Notes: generated by a model from the letters alone, not told the origin. 64,000 nucleotides of DNA from Jeotgalibacillus campisalis (GCF_000829515.1 NZ_JXRR01000017.1:310001-374000), one strand, 5' to 3'; numbered from the stretch's first letter, positions 37,422 to 47,818 are shown. Numbers and translations are program-made.

Positions 37422-38351
37422 ATGCCAAACGCTGTCTTGACGCTGCCAATTGATGTAATTACTAACATGAAAGAACATTATTCACACATTTTGAAAGATA
37501 CTACTCCCCCTGGGGCTGTCTTTGCAGCTAAGTCTGCAGCCTATTCTATTACAGCTTATAAATCTGGAAAAGTGCTCTTTCAAGGAAAAGATGGCGAGAA
37601 GGAATCAGCTAAGTGGATGAGTAAAGCGGCCTCTGCCGCTCCATCGAAAAAAGCATCTTCTTCTGTAAAAAATAAGCCGCCTCTTCCTTCTTCTATATCC
37701 TCTATGTCGATGATTGGATCAGATGAAGTTGGAACAGGAGATTATTTCGGACCCATTACAGTCGTAGCCTGTTACGTAGAACGGAGTCAAATGGCTCTTT
37801 TAAAAGAGTACGGCGTCAAAGATTCCAAACATCTTAAAGACCCGGCTATTATAGAGATCGCCAAAAAACTGATTCTGACCGTTCCCTACAGTCTGCTGAC
37901 GTTGCCTAATGAAAAGTACAATGAGCGCCAGGCTCAAGGATGGACCCAGGGAAAAATAAAAGCTGTGCTGCATAATCAGGCTATTTTGCATGTCATGAAG
38001 AAAATAGCCCCGGAAAAACCAGATGGAATCTTAATTGACCAATTTGCAGAAAGAGATGTCTATTACCGTCATCTTAAAAACCAGCCTGAGATTATGAGAG
38101 AAAATGTTTATTTTAGTACAAAAGCTGAAAGCATCCACTTAGCGGTCGCTGCGGCCTCCATTATTGCCCGCTATGCTTTCCTGCGTGCGATGGATGATTT
38201 AAGCAGGGAGGCAGGTTTTACTCTTCCAAAAGGTGCCGGCGCGAAAGTGGATCTCACAGCAGCAAAACTCATTAAACAACATGGCCACAACAAATTAAAC
38301 CATTTTGCAAAAGTTCACTTTTCTAACACACAAAAGGCACAGCGTTTGTAG
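37422..38351 (+). CDS. rnhC: Ribonuclease HIII
   Basis: Degrades the RNA strand of RNA-DNA hybrids. This 309-residue enzyme has the N-terminal TBP-like substrate-binding domain (about 1-85) and the RNase HII-like catalytic core, with the DEXD/E residues in MIGSDEVGTGDYFGP near residue 105, and a C-terminal DxxxK-like basic region. GAAGGAG precedes the ATG. It is transcribed divergently from zapA, as in B. subtilis. Confidence 0.95.
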   Translation: MPNAVLTLPIDVITNMKEHYSHILKDTTPPGAVFAAKSAAYSITAYKSGKVLFQGKDGEKESAKWMSKAASAAPSKKASSSVKNKPPLPSSISSMSMIGSDEVGTGDYFGPITVVACYVERSQMALLKEYGVKDSKHLKDPAIIEIAKKLILTVPYSLLTLPNEKYNERQAQGWTQGKIKAVLHNQAILHVMKKIAPEKPDGILIDQFAERDVYYRHLKNQPEIMRENVYFSTKAESIHLAVAAASIIARYAFLRAMDDLSREAGFTLPKGAGAKVDLTAAKLIKQHGHNKLNHFAKVHFSNTQKAQRL

Positions 38352-38410
38352 AACGCATTAACTCAAAAAAAAGGCCTGGCCCCTTTTATACGTTAATGGA
38401 CCACCATACA

Positions 38411-38442
38411 AAAAAGCCGGCACAAAACTGTGCCGGCTTTTG
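38411..38442. terminator. Bidirectional terminator between rnhC and pheT
   Basis: A perfect AAAAGCCGGCACA / TGTGCCGGCTTTT stem with a 4-base loop lies between convergent rnhC and pheT. Both strands have T runs after it. Confidence 0.92.
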
Positions 38443-38456
38443 TTTACTATTCTTTT

Positions 38457-40871
38457 TTATCCTCTTAGCTCTGCTCCAGCCTGATCTTTAACTGCCTGCA
38501 GTACTTTTTCATGCGCTTTTACTACTTCGTCATCTGTAAGTGTTCGTGCAGGATCCATATAGATGAGAGAAAAAGCCAATGACTTTTTGCCCTTTTCCAT
38601 GTGTTCTCCCTGATAAAGGTCAAACAGCTTCACAGATTTTAGTAGACTGCCGCCTGCATTTTTAATGATTCGTTCAAGGTCTCCTCCCAAAACTTCACTC
38701 TCTACAACAAGAGCGATATCCCGGACAATAGATGGATAGCGTGGGATCGCTGTATAGTGAAGAGCTGCTGTTTCATACCGGTACACCGATTCAAGCTTCA
38801 CTTCAAAGACATAGGTTTCTTTAAGATCAAGTTCTTTTTCTTTTGAAGGGTGGACCTGACCAATGTATCCGATTTTTTCGTCTCGCAGATAGATGGCGGC
38901 TGTTCGGCCGGGGTGAAGATGTTCTTCTTTGCTTTGTTCATAACGAATAGCTTCGGCGACTCCTAGTCGTTCCCAGAGTAAATCCAGGATTCCTTTAACT
39001 GCATAAAAGTCCACAGGTTTTTTTTCTCCCTGCCAGGCATGAGAGTGCCAAATACCTGTAACGGCTCCAGCAAGATGCTCGTCTTCACGAGGCAAGTCCG
39101 AATGTTCTTCCTCCAAAAAGACAGATCCTGTTTCATAAAATGCGATGCGATCCTGCTGACGTGCCAGGTTATAGGAGACACTTTCAAGCAGCTGCGGCAC
39201 AATACTTAAACGAAGATTGCTTCTTTCTTCGCTCATCGGCATCATCAATTTAACCGGTTCACGCACATCAAGAGCAAATTCCTTTGCTTTTTGATCATTC
39301 GTTAATGAATACGTAACAGCCTGCATTAATCCTGCCCCTTCTAAAACCTGGCGAATTAAGCGTCGTTTTTGCTGACGGATTGAAAGTCCCCCAGGCTTCG
39401 TTTCGTGCACAGGAAGAGTCATTGGAATATGATCGTATCCGTAAAGACGGGCCACCTCTTCAATTAAATCTTCTTCAATGAGCAGATCCCCGCGGCGAGT
39501 TGGTGCAGATACTTGGATCGTTGTCTGATCTGCTTCTGCCTTAATCTGAAGTCTTCTGAATAAATCAAGAACTTCTTCTACCGTCAGTTCCATCCCGAGT
39601 ACCCGGTTGATTTTTTCTAGTGTAATAGTCAATTGTTTTTCCGATTTATCCATGTCATCCAGTCCAACAGTGCCGCTTAAAACCTCTCCACCTGCATACA
39701 GTGAGAGCAGTTGAGCAGCACGCTCTGCAGCGAGTTCAACCCGTTTTGGGTCCACTCCTTTTTCAAAGCGTGAGCTTGCTTCACTGCGAAGTCCATGGTC
39801 TTTTGAGGTTTGACGGACGGAAGCTGGAGCGAAATAAGCTGATTCGAGCAAAACAGTCGTCGTTTTCTCCGTTACTTCACTATTTGCGCCGCCCATCACT
39901 CCTGCAATCGCAATAGGTTCTTCACCATTTGTAATGACAAGATGATGAGGCTTAAGCTCTCTTACTGCATCATCAAGCGTTTCGATTTTTTCATTTTCTT
40001 TCGCCAGCCGCACGACGATTTTATTTGTTTTAACTTGATCAAGGTCAAAAGCATGAAGCGGCTGTCCGTATTCAATCAATACATAGTTCGTGATATCCAC
40101 GACATTATTATGCGGACGTATACCTGCAGCAGTTAAACGGCTTTGCATCCATTGAGGAGAAGGACCGATTTTTACGTTTTGGATTACTTTTGCCAGATAA
40201 ATCGGGTTTTCTTCTTTTGCTTCCACTTCAATGGTTACACGATCAGCTGCTTGTTCCGAGTGTTTGTTGTAATCAAGCTCCGGTAAATGAACTTCACGGT
40301 CGAGGATGGCTCCCACTTCATAAGCAACACCCAGCATACTCATAGCATCTGCACGATTTGGTGTTAATCCAAGCTCTAGAATCGAATCATTCAGCGCTAA
40401 AACTTCAATCGCATCTTCTCCAACCACAGCTTCACTCGGAAAATTGAAAATCCCTTCAGCAAACTCCTTAGGTACAAGCTTTCCTTCTACACCAAGCTCC
40501 TGGAGTGAACAAATCATTCCATTTGATGCTTCTCCTCGGAGCTTTGCTTTTTTTATCTTAAAGTTGCCGGGTAAAACCGCACCAACCTTTGCTACAGCCA
40601 CTTTTTGATTTTCTCCCACATTGGCTGCCCCGCATATAATTTGAACCGGCTCTTCTTCTCCAACATCCACACTGCATATATTGAGTTTATCTGCTTCCGG
40701 ATGTTTTTCACAAGATAGCACATGTCCTACAACCACATTTTCGATGCCTTTTGCAGGCACTTCTATTCCTTCAACTTCAATGCCAGATCGGGTTATTTTT
40801 TCAGCCAGCTCTTCTGGCGAAACATTCGATAAGTCTACATAATCCTGAAGCCATTTATAAGAAACAAACAT
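38457..40871 (-). CDS. pheT: Phenylalanine-tRNA ligase beta subunit
   Basis: Beta subunit of the alpha2-beta2 PheRS, bearing the editing domain and tRNA anticodon-recognition fold. Domains in order are an N-terminal tRNA-binding (EMAP-like) domain about 40-150, B3/B4 editing (about 210-400, [13 protein letters not shown]), B5, a catalytic-like module, and the C-terminal FDX-ACB domain ([14 protein letters not shown]). I chose the ATG at 40869-40871 ([12 protein letters not shown], 804 aa), with AAGGAGGG 8 bases upstream, over a start 14 codons earlier that overlaps pheS. Confidence 0.97.
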   Translation of the reverse strand: MFVSYKWLQDYVDLSNVSPEELAEKITRSGIEVEGIEVPAKGIENVVVGHVLSCEKHPEADKLNICSVDVGEEEPVQIICGAANVGENQKVAVAKVGAVLPGNFKIKKAKLRGEASNGMICSLQELGVEGKLVPKEFAEGIFNFPSEAVVGEDAIEVLALNDSILELGLTPNRADAMSMLGVAYEVGAILDREVHLPELDYNKHSEQAADRVTIEVEAKEENPIYLAKVIQNVKIGPSPQWMQSRLTAAGIRPHNNVVDITNYVLIEYGQPLHAFDLDQVKTNKIVVRLAKENEKIETLDDAVRELKPHHLVITNGEEPIAIAGVMGGANSEVTEKTTTVLLESAYFAPASVRQTSKDHGLRSEASSRFEKGVDPKRVELAAERAAQLLSLYAGGEVLSGTVGLDDMDKSEKQLTITLEKINRVLGMELTVEEVLDLFRRLQIKAEADQTTIQVSAPTRRGDLLIEEDLIEEVARLYGYDHIPMTLPVHETKPGGLSIRQQKRRLIRQVLEGAGLMQAVTYSLTNDQKAKEFALDVREPVKLMMPMSEERSNLRLSIVPQLLESVSYNLARQQDRIAFYETGSVFLEEEHSDLPREDEHLAGAVTGIWHSHAWQGEKKPVDFYAVKGILDLLWERLGVAEAIRYEQSKEEHLHPGRTAAIYLRDEKIGYIGQVHPSKEKELDLKETYVFEVKLESVYRYETAALHYTAIPRYPSIVRDIALVVESEVLGGDLERIIKNAGGSLLKSVKLFDLYQGEHMEKGKKSLAFSLIYMDPARTLTDDEVVKAHEKVLQAVKDQAGAELRG

Positions 40872-40890
40872 GTCATACCCTCCTTTTAAA

Positions 40891-41934
40891 TTACTTAAAT
40901 TCCTTTTGTCCAAATTGTGTTAGAAAACGCTGATCATTTGCGTAATAATGACGAATATCATCTATTCCATATTTCAGCATCGCAATTCGTTCAGGTCCCA
41001 TTCCAAATGCAAAGCCTGTATACTTTTTCGAATCAAAGCCAGCCATTTCAAGAACATTAGGGTGTACCATTCCTGCACCTAAAATTTCAATCCAGCCTGT
41101 TCCTTTGCAGACGCTGCATCCTTTACCCCCGCAAATTTTACAGGAGATATCCATTTCAACAGAAGGCTCTGTAAACGGGAAGAAGCTTGGGCGCAATCGA
41201 ATTTCGCGGTCTTCACCAAACATCCTTTTTGCAAAAACGTTCAGTGTTCCCTTTAAATCGCTCATGCGAATATTTTCATCTACGACAAGACCCTCAATTT
41301 GCATGAATTGATGTGAATGAGTCGCGTCATCATTATCTCTTCGGTAAACCTTTCCAGGGCAAATGATCTTTACAGGACCCTTCCCTTCGCGGCGCTCCAT
41401 CGTTCTTGCCTGAACCGGTGAGGTATGAGTACGCAGTAAAAGATCTTCTGTTATATAAAATGAATCCTGCATATCCCGTGCCGGGTGTCCTTTTGGCAGG
41501 TTTAAGGCTTCGAAGTTATAATAGTCTTTTTCCACCTCTGGTCCTTCTTCGACTGTATAACCCATTGAAAGAAATAAATCTTCAATGTCTTCAATCACAC
41601 TCGTCAGCGGGTGATGAGTTCCGCTGTTAACCGGCCGGCCGGGCAGCGTCACATCAATCGATTCCTCTGTCAGTTTTTTTTCAATTTCTGCTGTTTCAAG
41701 CAGCTGCTGTTTTGTTTCAATCGCTTTTGTAATGTCATCCCGCACTTCATTAGCAAGTGCTCCCATTTTTGGACGTTCTTCAGCTGAAAGCTTCCCCATG
41801 CCTTTTAATACTTCTGTTATTGGACCTTTTTTTCCCAAATAGGCAACGCGCACATCGTTCAGCTGTTTTAAATCAACCGACTGTTCAACTTTAGCCGTTG
41901 CTTCCTGCTGCAGCTGTTTTAATCTTTCTTCCAT
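40891..41934 (-). CDS. pheS: Phenylalanine-tRNA ligase alpha subunit
   Basis: Catalytic subunit of PheRS (347 aa). A helical N-terminus precedes the class II core: motif 2 ([20 protein letters not shown]) near residue 200 and motif 3 ([18 protein letters not shown]) near residue 310. The ATG at 41932-41934 has AAGGAGG 8 bases upstream; an ATG eight codons further up has none. It is 19 bases before pheT. Expression is controlled by the upstream T-box leader. Confidence 0.97.
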   Translation of the reverse strand: MEERLKQLQQEATAKVEQSVDLKQLNDVRVAYLGKKGPITEVLKGMGKLSAEERPKMGALANEVRDDITKAIETKQQLLETAEIEKKLTEESIDVTLPGRPVNSGTHHPLTSVIEDIEDLFLSMGYTVEEGPEVEKDYYNFEALNLPKGHPARDMQDSFYITEDLLLRTHTSPVQARTMERREGKGPVKIICPGKVYRRDNDDATHSHQFMQIEGLVVDENIRMSDLKGTLNVFAKRMFGEDREIRLRPSFFPFTEPSVEMDISCKICGGKGCSVCKGTGWIEILGAGMVHPNVLEMAGFDSKKYTGFAFGMGPERIAMLKYGIDDIRHYYANDQRFLTQFGQKEFK

Positions 41935-41971
41935 CACGAATTCCTCCTTGTTTCCCATTTATTTTGAACGC

Positions 41972-42014
41972 AAAAAAGCACTTCTCCCCCTAAAAGGTTA
42001 GGGACGAAGCGCTT
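41972..42014 (-). terminator. T-box attenuator terminator of pheST
   Basis: AAGCGCTTCGTCCCTAA and TTAGGGGGAGAAGTGCTT form a long imperfect stem, followed by TTTTT on the minus strand. It forms when tRNA-Phe is charged. Confidence 0.88.
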
Positions 42015-42240
42015 GGATTCCGTGGTACCACCCTAGTTAACAGCCAAAAGCTGTTCACTCTTCATTGGATAACGGCTATTCGCAGCCGGAGCATCTTTAC
42101 ACGTAATGTGGTCCCGATGTCAACTCTGGAGGTGAACTTCAACAAGCTTTACCATAAGTACCCTTTCAATCAAGGGGCGCTTTCCCTGTAATGCATCTGC
42201 CTGCTTACTTTTCTCCGTCAATGTTATTATTAATTGAATG
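41972..42240 (-). promoter_or_regulatory. T-box leader of pheST
   Basis: The 14-base T-box AGGGTGGTACCACG is exact (42021-42034, minus strand). Upstream lies a stem I region containing AGTA and GGTGAAC-type elements, with a candidate Phe specifier TTC in GAAGTTCACC (about 42134-42136). Uncharged tRNA-Phe should stabilise the antiterminator and raise pheST expression. The specifier choice is inferred. Confidence 0.93.
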
Positions 42241-42245
42241 GTATT

Positions 42246-42273
42246 AGTATAAACTAATTCACAGTTGTTTCAA
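42246..42273 (-). promoter_or_regulatory. Sigma-A promoter of pheST
   Basis: Minus strand: -35 TTGAAA (42268-42273), 16-bp spacer, -10 TATACT (42246-42251), directly before the T-box leader. Confidence 0.75.
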
Positions 42274-42282
42274 ACCTTTTTC

Positions 42283-43035
42283 TTACCCTTTTAAATGAAA
42301 TAAGAGGATGCCGGCAGCTACTGCCACATTCAGCGATTCACTTTTGCCGTAAATTGGAACATATAAATTCTCATCCGCGAGTTGCAGCAGCTCACCATTA
42401 ACCCCCGCTCCTTCATTTCCCATGATCAAGGCGAAGGGTCCGCCTGAATTAACTTTTTGATACGGTGAAGCATTCTGCAAAGCTGTTCCGTAAACAGGTA
42501 TTCCTTTTTCCTTTAGAGCGGGAATACTATGATTGAGGTCTTCCTTCACAATCGAAAGATGAAAATGACTGCCTTGTGCAGATCTAAGAACCTTAGCATT
42601 ATATGGGTCCGCTGAACCTTTTCCAAGGACGACCAGGTCTATTCCGGCAGCATCCGCTGTGCGAATCATTGTGCCGATATTCCCTGGATCCTGAACCGCA
42701 TCAATCAGCAAAATTCTTTCTGCATTAAAATCTGTCAACTCCCTCGATTCCTGAGAGCAAACTGCAAAAACCCCTTGAGTATGTTCAGTTTCTGCAATCG
42801 CTTTTGAAATTTCATCCGTTAATCCGGTGACTGTGATCGATTCATCGTCCATCCAGTGAGGAATTTCGATGCCTTCCCGGATCATAATTTCCTTTACTGC
42901 ACCTGATTTGAATGCTTCCTCAACTAAATGAAATCCTTCAACTATAAAAAGATTCGCCTGATCGCGCCCTTTTTTTGTTAACAGCTTTTTCCAAGCTTTT
43001 ACTTGCGGGTTTTGTAGTGAGTGTAGAAAATTCAT
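42283..43035 (-). CDS. ysgA: RNA methyltransferase, SpoU/TrmH family (YsgA)
   Basis: A 250-residue SPOUT-class methyltransferase. An N-terminal L30e-like substrate-binding domain (about 1-95) is followed by the knotted SAM domain with motif 1 VQDPGNIGTMIRTADAAGID, motif 2 IMGNEGAGVNGE and motif 3 IPIYGKSESLNVAVAAGILL. It probably methylates the 2'-O of a ribose in rRNA; the site is not known from sequence. The ATG at 43033-43035 has GAAGGAA 7 bases upstream. It is convergent in layout with pheST and divergent from sspI. Confidence 0.9.
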   Translation of the reverse strand: MNFLHSLQNPQVKAWKKLLTKKGRDQANLFIVEGFHLVEEAFKSGAVKEIMIREGIEIPHWMDDESITVTGLTDEISKAIAETEHTQGVFAVCSQESRELTDFNAERILLIDAVQDPGNIGTMIRTADAAGIDLVVLGKGSADPYNAKVLRSAQGSHFHLSIVKEDLNHSIPALKEKGIPVYGTALQNASPYQKVNSGGPFALIMGNEGAGVNGELLQLADENLYVPIYGKSESLNVAVAAGILLFHLKG

Positions 43036-43150
43036 CTTAATTCCTTCTTTCCTGTAACTAGTCATTCCTTTATTATAACCAAGCTTCTGCGGATAAAAAA
43101 GAATGGTTTTGGGGAAAATAAATTGACTCTATATGATAGGAGGTATTTCT

Positions 43151-43360
43151 ATGGATTTAAATATCAGAAAAACGGTTATCCATAATGTTAAGGATAATTC
43201 TCCTCAGGAATTAGAGGCAACCATTGTGGATTCCATCGAGCGTCAAGATGAGCATCTGCTTCCTGGTTTAGGCGTTTTGTTTGAGCTTATCTGGAATAAA
43301 AGTTCAAAAGAAGATCGGGATGCAATGATCGAAACGCTTGAAGGCGGATTGCAGCATTAA
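43151..43360 (+). CDS. sspI: Small acid-soluble spore protein SspI
   Basis: A 69-residue minor SASP of the SspI family, made in the forespore under sigma-G in B. subtilis. It begins MDLNIRKTVIHNVKDNSPQE and matches the family along its length. The ATG at 43151 has AGGAGG 8 bases upstream, so the in-frame start six codons earlier is rejected. It is a single plus-strand gene between ysgA and the next minus-strand unit. Confidence 0.95.
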   Translation: MDLNIRKTVIHNVKDNSPQELEATIVDSIERQDEHLLPGLGVLFELIWNKSSKEDRDAMIETLEGGLQH

Positions 43361-43480
43361 AAAAGCTGTATGAACTGACAGCTAAACGTTGATGCACCCT
43401 TTGCCCGTATGCTGATTCATTAGTTATTTGGCAGGCATGTAACGAGGGGATCAACGCCCTGCTCATTCAGTACTCTCACC

Positions 43481-43516
43481 TGCAGCTGTCTTAAATGGAC
43501 AGCTGCATTTTAATTT
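43481..43516 (+). terminator. Terminator after sspI
   Basis: GCAGCTGTC and GACAGCTGC pair around a 7-base loop, followed by ATTTTAATTTT on the plus strand. It lies 120 bases after the sspI stop and overlaps the 3' end of the convergent gene. Confidence 0.6.
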
Positions 43517-43968
43517 TCCTGTCCCTGTACAAAGAAATCAAATCCAAGCATCGTTCCTACGCCAAATACCAGAGACCATACCCCAATGCTGATTGTCAGC
43601 CATAATAGCGTCCACGATTTTTGAGCCCCCAGACTCATGCCGATAAATGCAGCAATATGAGTTCCAATTAAAATTGGCCCCAAAAGAGCCAGCCCCGGCA
43701 GACCATACTTGTTCCAGATTTTCCGGCCTCTTTCCTGCCGCTTATTCTTCTTTGGTTTTTCATTTTTAGATCGTTTCGCAAAATACGTTTTTACTTGTTC
43801 AAATAACACAATTAGCAGCACAACAGTCAGCATATTGCCAAGAAATCCTGTCAGCATGACAAGAATCGGCGAATGGCCTCTAACAATGCCGAGTGGTATA
43901 ACAAGCGCAATCTCAAGCCAGGGTGTAGCAGCTGCCAGAAAAATTAAAGCATATTCAGCAAATATCAT
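43510..43968 (-). CDS. Small multidrug-export family membrane protein
   Basis: A membrane protein of about 152 residues with four predicted helices and a basic cytosolic loop (KRSKNEKPKKNKRQERGRK). The segment GPILIGTHIAAFIGMSLGA is characteristic of the 'small multi-drug export' family (PF06695 type). The real substrate is not known. The ATG at 43966-43968 has GGGGGG 6 bases upstream. A longer version of the frame would start inside ysdC and run through the ysdC terminator, so I reject it. Confidence 0.8.
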   Translation of the reverse strand: MIFAEYALIFLAAATPWLEIALVIPLGIVRGHSPILVMLTGFLGNMLTVVLLIVLFEQVKTYFAKRSKNEKPKKNKRQERGRKIWNKYGLPGLALLGPILIGTHIAAFIGMSLGAQKSWTLLWLTISIGVWSLVFGVGTMLGFDFFVQGQEN

Positions 43969-43981
43969 GTTTATCCCCCCT

Positions 43982-44022
43982 AAAAAAACCTTCACCTCTT
44001 CTTTTACGATAGAGGTGAAGGC
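43982..44022 (-). terminator. Terminator after ysdC
   Basis: CCTTCACCTCT and AGAGGTGAAGG pair around an 11-base loop and lead into seven Ts on the minus strand. It lies between ysdC and the small multidrug-export gene. Confidence 0.88.
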
Positions 44023-44033
44023 AGGTTTCATCA

Positions 44034-45119
44034 TTAAGTAAATGTAATCGTATTTACTTGGTCACGATCTAACTTTTTGATTAATTCTACAATTAATTTC
44101 ACTGCATTTTCATAATCATCTTTGTGAATCATTGCAGCATGAGAGTGAATGTAGCGGGACGCAACAGTGATGGCGATTGATGGTGCCCCATTTGCAGCAA
44201 GATGGATAGATCCAGCATCTGTTCCGCCCCCTGCAATTGCATCAAACTGATAAGGAATTCCATGCTCATCTGCAACAGCAGTGACAAAATCGCGCAGCCC
44301 CTTATGGCCAACCATTGAAGCATCATATAAAATTATTTGAGGCCCTTCGCCCATTTTTGAAGTGGCTTCTTTGGAAGTCACACCTGGGGTATCCCCGGCG
44401 ATGCCCACATCAACGGCAATTCCAATATCAGGTTTAATGACTGAAGCGGCCGTCTTCGCTCCGCGAAGGCCAACTTCTTCCTGTACTGATCCCACACCAT
44501 ACACTTCATTCGGATGATTAGTATCTTTTAATCCCCTAAGCACATCGATCGCAATCGCACAGCCAATACGGTTGTCCCAGGCTTTTGCAAGAAGCATTTT
44601 TTCATTGTTCATAACAGTGAATTCGAAGTATGGAACGACCATATCACCGGGTGTAATTCCCCATTCAACTGCTTCCTCACGGGAAGATGCACCGATATCA
44701 ATAAACATATCTTTTATGTCCACCGGTTTTTTTCTTGCTTCCGGAGGCAGAATATGCGGCGGTTTCGACCCAATTACGCCGGTAATGTCTCCTTTTCTGG
44801 TCACGATCGTTACGCGCTGTGCCAGCATGACCTGTGACCACCAGCCTCCGACCGTTTGAAAACGCAAAAAGCCTTTATCATCTATTTGCGTAATCATAAA
44901 TCCTACTTCATCGAGATGACCTGCCACCATGACACGAGGTCCGCCTTGTTCACCGGTTTTTTTCGCGATCAAACTGCCGATACCGTCCGTTGTGACTTCA
45001 TCAGCGAATGGAGCTATGTATTTTTTCATGACTTCACGAGGTTCCCGTTCATTACCGGGGATTCCTTTTGCATCCGTTAAATCTTTCAGCATTTGCAATT
45101 GCTCAGTTAAATTTTCCAT
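44034..45119 (-). CDS. ysdC: M42-family metallo-aminopeptidase YsdC
   Basis: A 361-residue cobalt/zinc aminopeptidase of the M42 (glutamyl aminopeptidase/deblocking) family. Metal ligands and catalytic residues are in [11 protein letters not shown] near residue 65, [11 protein letters not shown] near residue 180, [10 protein letters not shown] near residue 215, and [12 protein letters not shown] near residue 315. It is a cytosolic peptide-trimming enzyme, expected to form dodecameric shells as family members do. The ATG at 45117-45119 has GGGAGG 8 bases upstream; the in-frame extension above it lacks one. Confidence 0.93.
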   Translation of the reverse strand: MENLTEQLQMLKDLTDAKGIPGNEREPREVMKKYIAPFADEVTTDGIGSLIAKKTGEQGGPRVMVAGHLDEVGFMITQIDDKGFLRFQTVGGWWSQVMLAQRVTIVTRKGDITGVIGSKPPHILPPEARKKPVDIKDMFIDIGASSREEAVEWGITPGDMVVPYFEFTVMNNEKMLLAKAWDNRIGCAIAIDVLRGLKDTNHPNEVYGVGSVQEEVGLRGAKTAASVIKPDIGIAVDVGIAGDTPGVTSKEATSKMGEGPQIILYDASMVGHKGLRDFVTAVADEHGIPYQFDAIAGGGTDAGSIHLAANGAPSIAITVASRYIHSHAAMIHKDDYENAVKLIVELIKKLDRDQVNTITFT

Positions 45120-45209
45120 TTTTTCAGCCTCCCAATCATTCTGTCCATTAAGCATTATACCATTTCGTCTAAACATTCACAAAACTTACCCGTTAAGATT
45201 CATCCCTTT

Positions 45210-45695
45210 TTAATAGCCTTGCTGCTGTCTTAGTATGTTTATTTCATTCTTATCACGATACGCCTGTAAGACTTCTTCCTCCGTGAATTCAAGCGTATGG
45301 CCTATGTCAAGATAAGCAGCCATGGTACGCTCATACGTCCGCTTGCTAGGTTGAACAGCAAACTCATGAATACAGCCATATAATGCTTTAAATTGATCCG
45401 TCAGGTCCGTTGGCTCAGCGCTGCGCTTTAATCCCTCAAATCTGAATCCTTTTTCAATTCCTAAAGAGAGCAGAAAATGAATGCCATCAACATACTCCTC
45501 AAGGATGACATCTTTGTCTGAAGGATCCTTCTCACTCCAAAATTTAAAGCAGCGCGTTTCATTAGCCAGTTCTCCAACTTCAACAAACAGCGCTACGATC
45601 TTTTTAGTAAACAAATCTTGATTCTCAACATTTTTCTCTTTTTCAATAAATGCATCCAGCTGCTGCTGCATGTCATAAAGCCTTGTCCATTCCAT
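45210..45695 (-). CDS. Dimeric all-alpha dUTP diphosphatase
   Basis: A 161-residue helical protein with the MazG/dimeric-dUTPase acidic motifs: FVEVGELANETRCFKFW near residue 40 (ExxxE type) and ILEEYVDGIHFLLSLG near residue 68 (ExxxD). It should hydrolyse dUTP to dUMP and PPi, keeping uracil out of DNA and feeding thymidylate synthesis. The start is the ATG at 45693-45695; the GTG three codons earlier abuts the ribosome site. This class is common in the B. cereus group and in phages. Confidence 0.85.
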   Translation of the reverse strand: MEWTRLYDMQQQLDAFIEKEKNVENQDLFTKKIVALFVEVGELANETRCFKFWSEKDPSDKDVILEEYVDGIHFLLSLGIEKGFRFEGLKRSAEPTDLTDQFKALYGCIHEFAVQPSKRTYERTMAAYLDIGHTLEFTEEEVLQAYRDKNEINILRQQQGY

Positions 45696-45769
45696 TTTTA
45701 ACACGCCCTTTCTATCACAGTGTATCAGAAAAGCCGGAATGAAGAAGCGGCAGAAAGTTTAAAAATCAG

Positions 45770-45795
45770 TGAAACTTTCTTCTCTCTTGATCGTA
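45770..45795 (+). promoter_or_regulatory. Sigma-W promoter of ysdB
   Basis: TGAAAC (45770-45775), exactly 16 bp, then CGTA (45792-45795). This is the B. subtilis sigma-W consensus, and ysdB is an established sigma-W gene there. The site lies 38 bases before the ysdB start codon. Confidence 0.92.
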
Positions 45796-45833
45796 TATAA
45801 AGAAGGACTGACTTTTGGCAGGGGGATCGGAAA

Positions 45834-46241
45834 ATGATATTGATCGTTCTTCGTTTAGTGATTACAGCTCTTATACTTTATTTATTATACAAAGGCATTA
45901 AGTATTTATTTGATCCTAAACGGAAACTTGAATTGGCTCATGATAAAGAAGAATATTATTTTTATGATGACGCAAAAAACGTCCGCAAGAATTTTTTTCT
46001 GACGTATAAAGGCGTCCTGTTTCAAGGTGAAAAGTACCTGGGTGAGTCAGACCGCTCCTTTGAAGTACTGTCCATTTTTGTATGGACAAAAGATCCATCG
46101 AAACTCCACGGCTTCACGGTAGAAGATTTTCTTTTTCTTGAAACAGACATAAAAAGCAGCTATCCGATGGCTCAAATTGACTGGAAGAGCCCAATAAAAG
46201 AATTAATGATAAAAGCAAAAAAAGAGGAAGAAACGCGATAA
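45834..46241 (+). CDS. ysdB: Sigma-W regulon membrane-associated protein YsdB
   Basis: A 135-residue protein with one N-terminal transmembrane helix (residues 2-20) and a soluble domain facing most likely the cytosol. It resembles YsdB of B. subtilis, a sigma-W (envelope-stress) gene of unknown molecular function. GGGGGATCGGAAA precedes the ATG. A perfect sigma-W promoter lies 40 bases upstream, and a hairpin terminator overlaps its 3' end. Confidence 0.9.
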   Translation: MILIVLRLVITALILYLLYKGIKYLFDPKRKLELAHDKEEYYFYDDAKNVRKNFFLTYKGVLFQGEKYLGESDRSFEVLSIFVWTKDPSKLHGFTVEDFLFLETDIKSSYPMAQIDWKSPIKELMIKAKKEEETR

Positions 46242-46268
46242 AATTTGCGTTTCTTTCTCTTTTTTTAT
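46224..46268 (+). terminator. Terminator of ysdB
   Basis: GGAAGAAACGC and GCGTTTCTTTC pair around a 10-base loop, followed by T7 on the plus strand. The left arm lies in the last codons of ysdB. Confidence 0.8.
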
Positions 46269-46543
46269 AGCCATAGCAAGAGTAAGATTACTGCATAAGC
46301 AGTTGCGAGGACAGGAAGACCATATTTAAAGGAAGCGTGCTTCGTTTTATGCCGGAATTTTTTCATGCCGGTAAATGTACCGATCGCGCCGCCTAAAATC
46401 GAAATTCCCCATAATGTGTTTTCTGATATTCGGTATTCGTTTTTCTGCGCCCGGCTTTTATCTGCTCCCATAATAGTAAAGCCGATGATCGTCATGATCG
46501 CCAGGTACATGGTAACGATGATGGTAAAATCTATCGCAGGCAT
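46265..46543 (-). CDS. ysdA: DUF1294 membrane protein YsdA
   Basis: A 92-residue integral membrane protein (about three helices) of the DUF1294 family, with a basic central part (GMKKFRHKTKHASFKYGLP). Function is unknown. The ATG at 46541-46543 (MPAIDFTII) has AAGGAGC 8 bases upstream; a longer frame lacks a site. In B. subtilis ysdA also lies between ysdB and rplT. It converges with ysdB, with only a 23-base gap. Confidence 0.87.
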   Translation of the reverse strand: MPAIDFTIIVTMYLAIMTIIGFTIMGADKSRAQKNEYRISENTLWGISILGGAIGTFTGMKKFRHKTKHASFKYGLPVLATAYAVILLLLWL

Positions 46544-46648
46544 ATTGTGGCTCCTTAAAAATTTATTGGTCACATAAGAATAAACGCTGCTTTATTATAT
46601 CAGATATTTTTATCTTATTGGCTATCCCAAGAGCCAATATTTCTGCAT

Positions 46649-46682
46649 TCAAAAAGACTGCCCTATATAAGGACAGCCTTAA
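46649..46682 (-). terminator. Terminator after rplT
   Basis: GGCTGTCCT and AGGGCAGTC pair, with two G-U pairs, followed by TTTTT on the minus strand. It ends the infC-rpmI-rplT operon. Confidence 0.8.
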
Positions 46683-46690
46683 AAATCAAA

Positions 46691-47077
<387 letters not shown>

Positions 47078-47091
47078 CTATTTTAGTTTGA

Positions 47092-47280
47092 TTAGATCAT
47101 GTGTTTGATGCGTTTGTAATCGCCAGCTGAAACCGTTGAGCTCTTACGCAGTTTACGTTTAGCCTTCGTTGATTTGTTAGCGAAAAGGTGACTTGTGAAC
47201 GCGCGTGAACGCTTAAGCTTTCCAGAACCAGTCTTTTTGAAACGCTTAGCTGTTCCGCGGTGAGTTTTCATTTTCGGCAT
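47092..47280 (-). CDS. rpmI: 50S ribosomal protein L35
   Basis: A 62-residue basic L35 ([20 protein letters not shown]). The start is the ATG at 47278-47280, with AAGGAGG 9 bases upstream. A longer frame running into infC is a translation artefact. It lies 22 bases after the infC stop. Confidence 0.98.
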   Translation of the reverse strand: MPKMKTHRGTAKRFKKTGSGKLKRSRAFTSHLFANKSTKAKRKLRKSSTVSAGDYKRIKHMI

Positions 47281-47302
47281 GAGTATTGTCCTCCTTAAAA
47301 CG

Positions 47303-47818
47303 TTACTTTTCGTTCGTTGGTGCAAGCATTAGAAACATGCTGCGGCCATCCATTTTTGGCTTCGTTTCAACGGTGGAAACGTCCTTACATGCTTCAGCGA
47401 AGCGCTCAAGTACACGTTGTCCGATTTCCTTGTGCGTAATCGCACGGCCGCGGAAGCGAATAGATGCTTTCACTTTGTCTCCTTTTTCAAGGAACTTGCG
47501 TGCATTGCGAAGCTTGGTATTAAAATCATGTTCTTCGATCGTAGGACTTAAACGTACTTCTTTCAAATTTATGATTTTTTGGTTCTTACGCGCTTCTTTG
47601 TCTTTCTTTTGCTGCTCGAACTTAAACTTACCGTAGTCCATGATACGGGCTACTGGCGGCTTTGCATTCGGTGCAACTAGTACTACATCAAGGTTTACAC
47701 GAGCTGCGATTTCAAGGGCTTCATTTTTGGATTTAATTCCAAGCTGCTCCCCGTTTTGATCGATCAGCCGAACTTCACGTGCACGAATACCTTCGTTTAA
47801 TAATACATCTTTGCTAAT
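47303..47818 (-). CDS. infC: Translation initiation factor IF-3 (ATT start)
   Basis: A 171-residue IF-3 with an N-terminal domain ([20 protein letters not shown]), a linker helix of Lys/Glu, and a C-terminal ribosome-binding domain. It controls start-codon selection and subunit dissociation. No ATG, GTG or TTG fits the conserved N-terminus. Instead an ATT at 47816-47818 lies 6 bases past the strong site GGAGGTGG. AUU starts are known for infC and let IF-3 autoregulate by discriminating against its own start. A longer 199-codon frame would run through the leader and lacks support. Confidence 0.95.
   Translation of the reverse strand: MSKDVLLNEGIRAREVRLIDQNGEQLGIKSKNEALEIAARVNLDVVLVAPNAKPPVARIMDYGKFKFEQQKKDKEARKNQKIINLKEVRLSPTIEEHDFNTKLRNARKFLEKGDKVKASIRFRGRAITHKEIGQRVLERFAEACKDVSTVETKPKMDGRSMFLMLAPTNEK

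Noticed and set aside
43968-44034. Longer start for the small multidrug-export gene
   Set aside because: The extension would run through the strong ysdC terminator and overlap ysdC; the internal ATG has a GGGGGG ribosome site.
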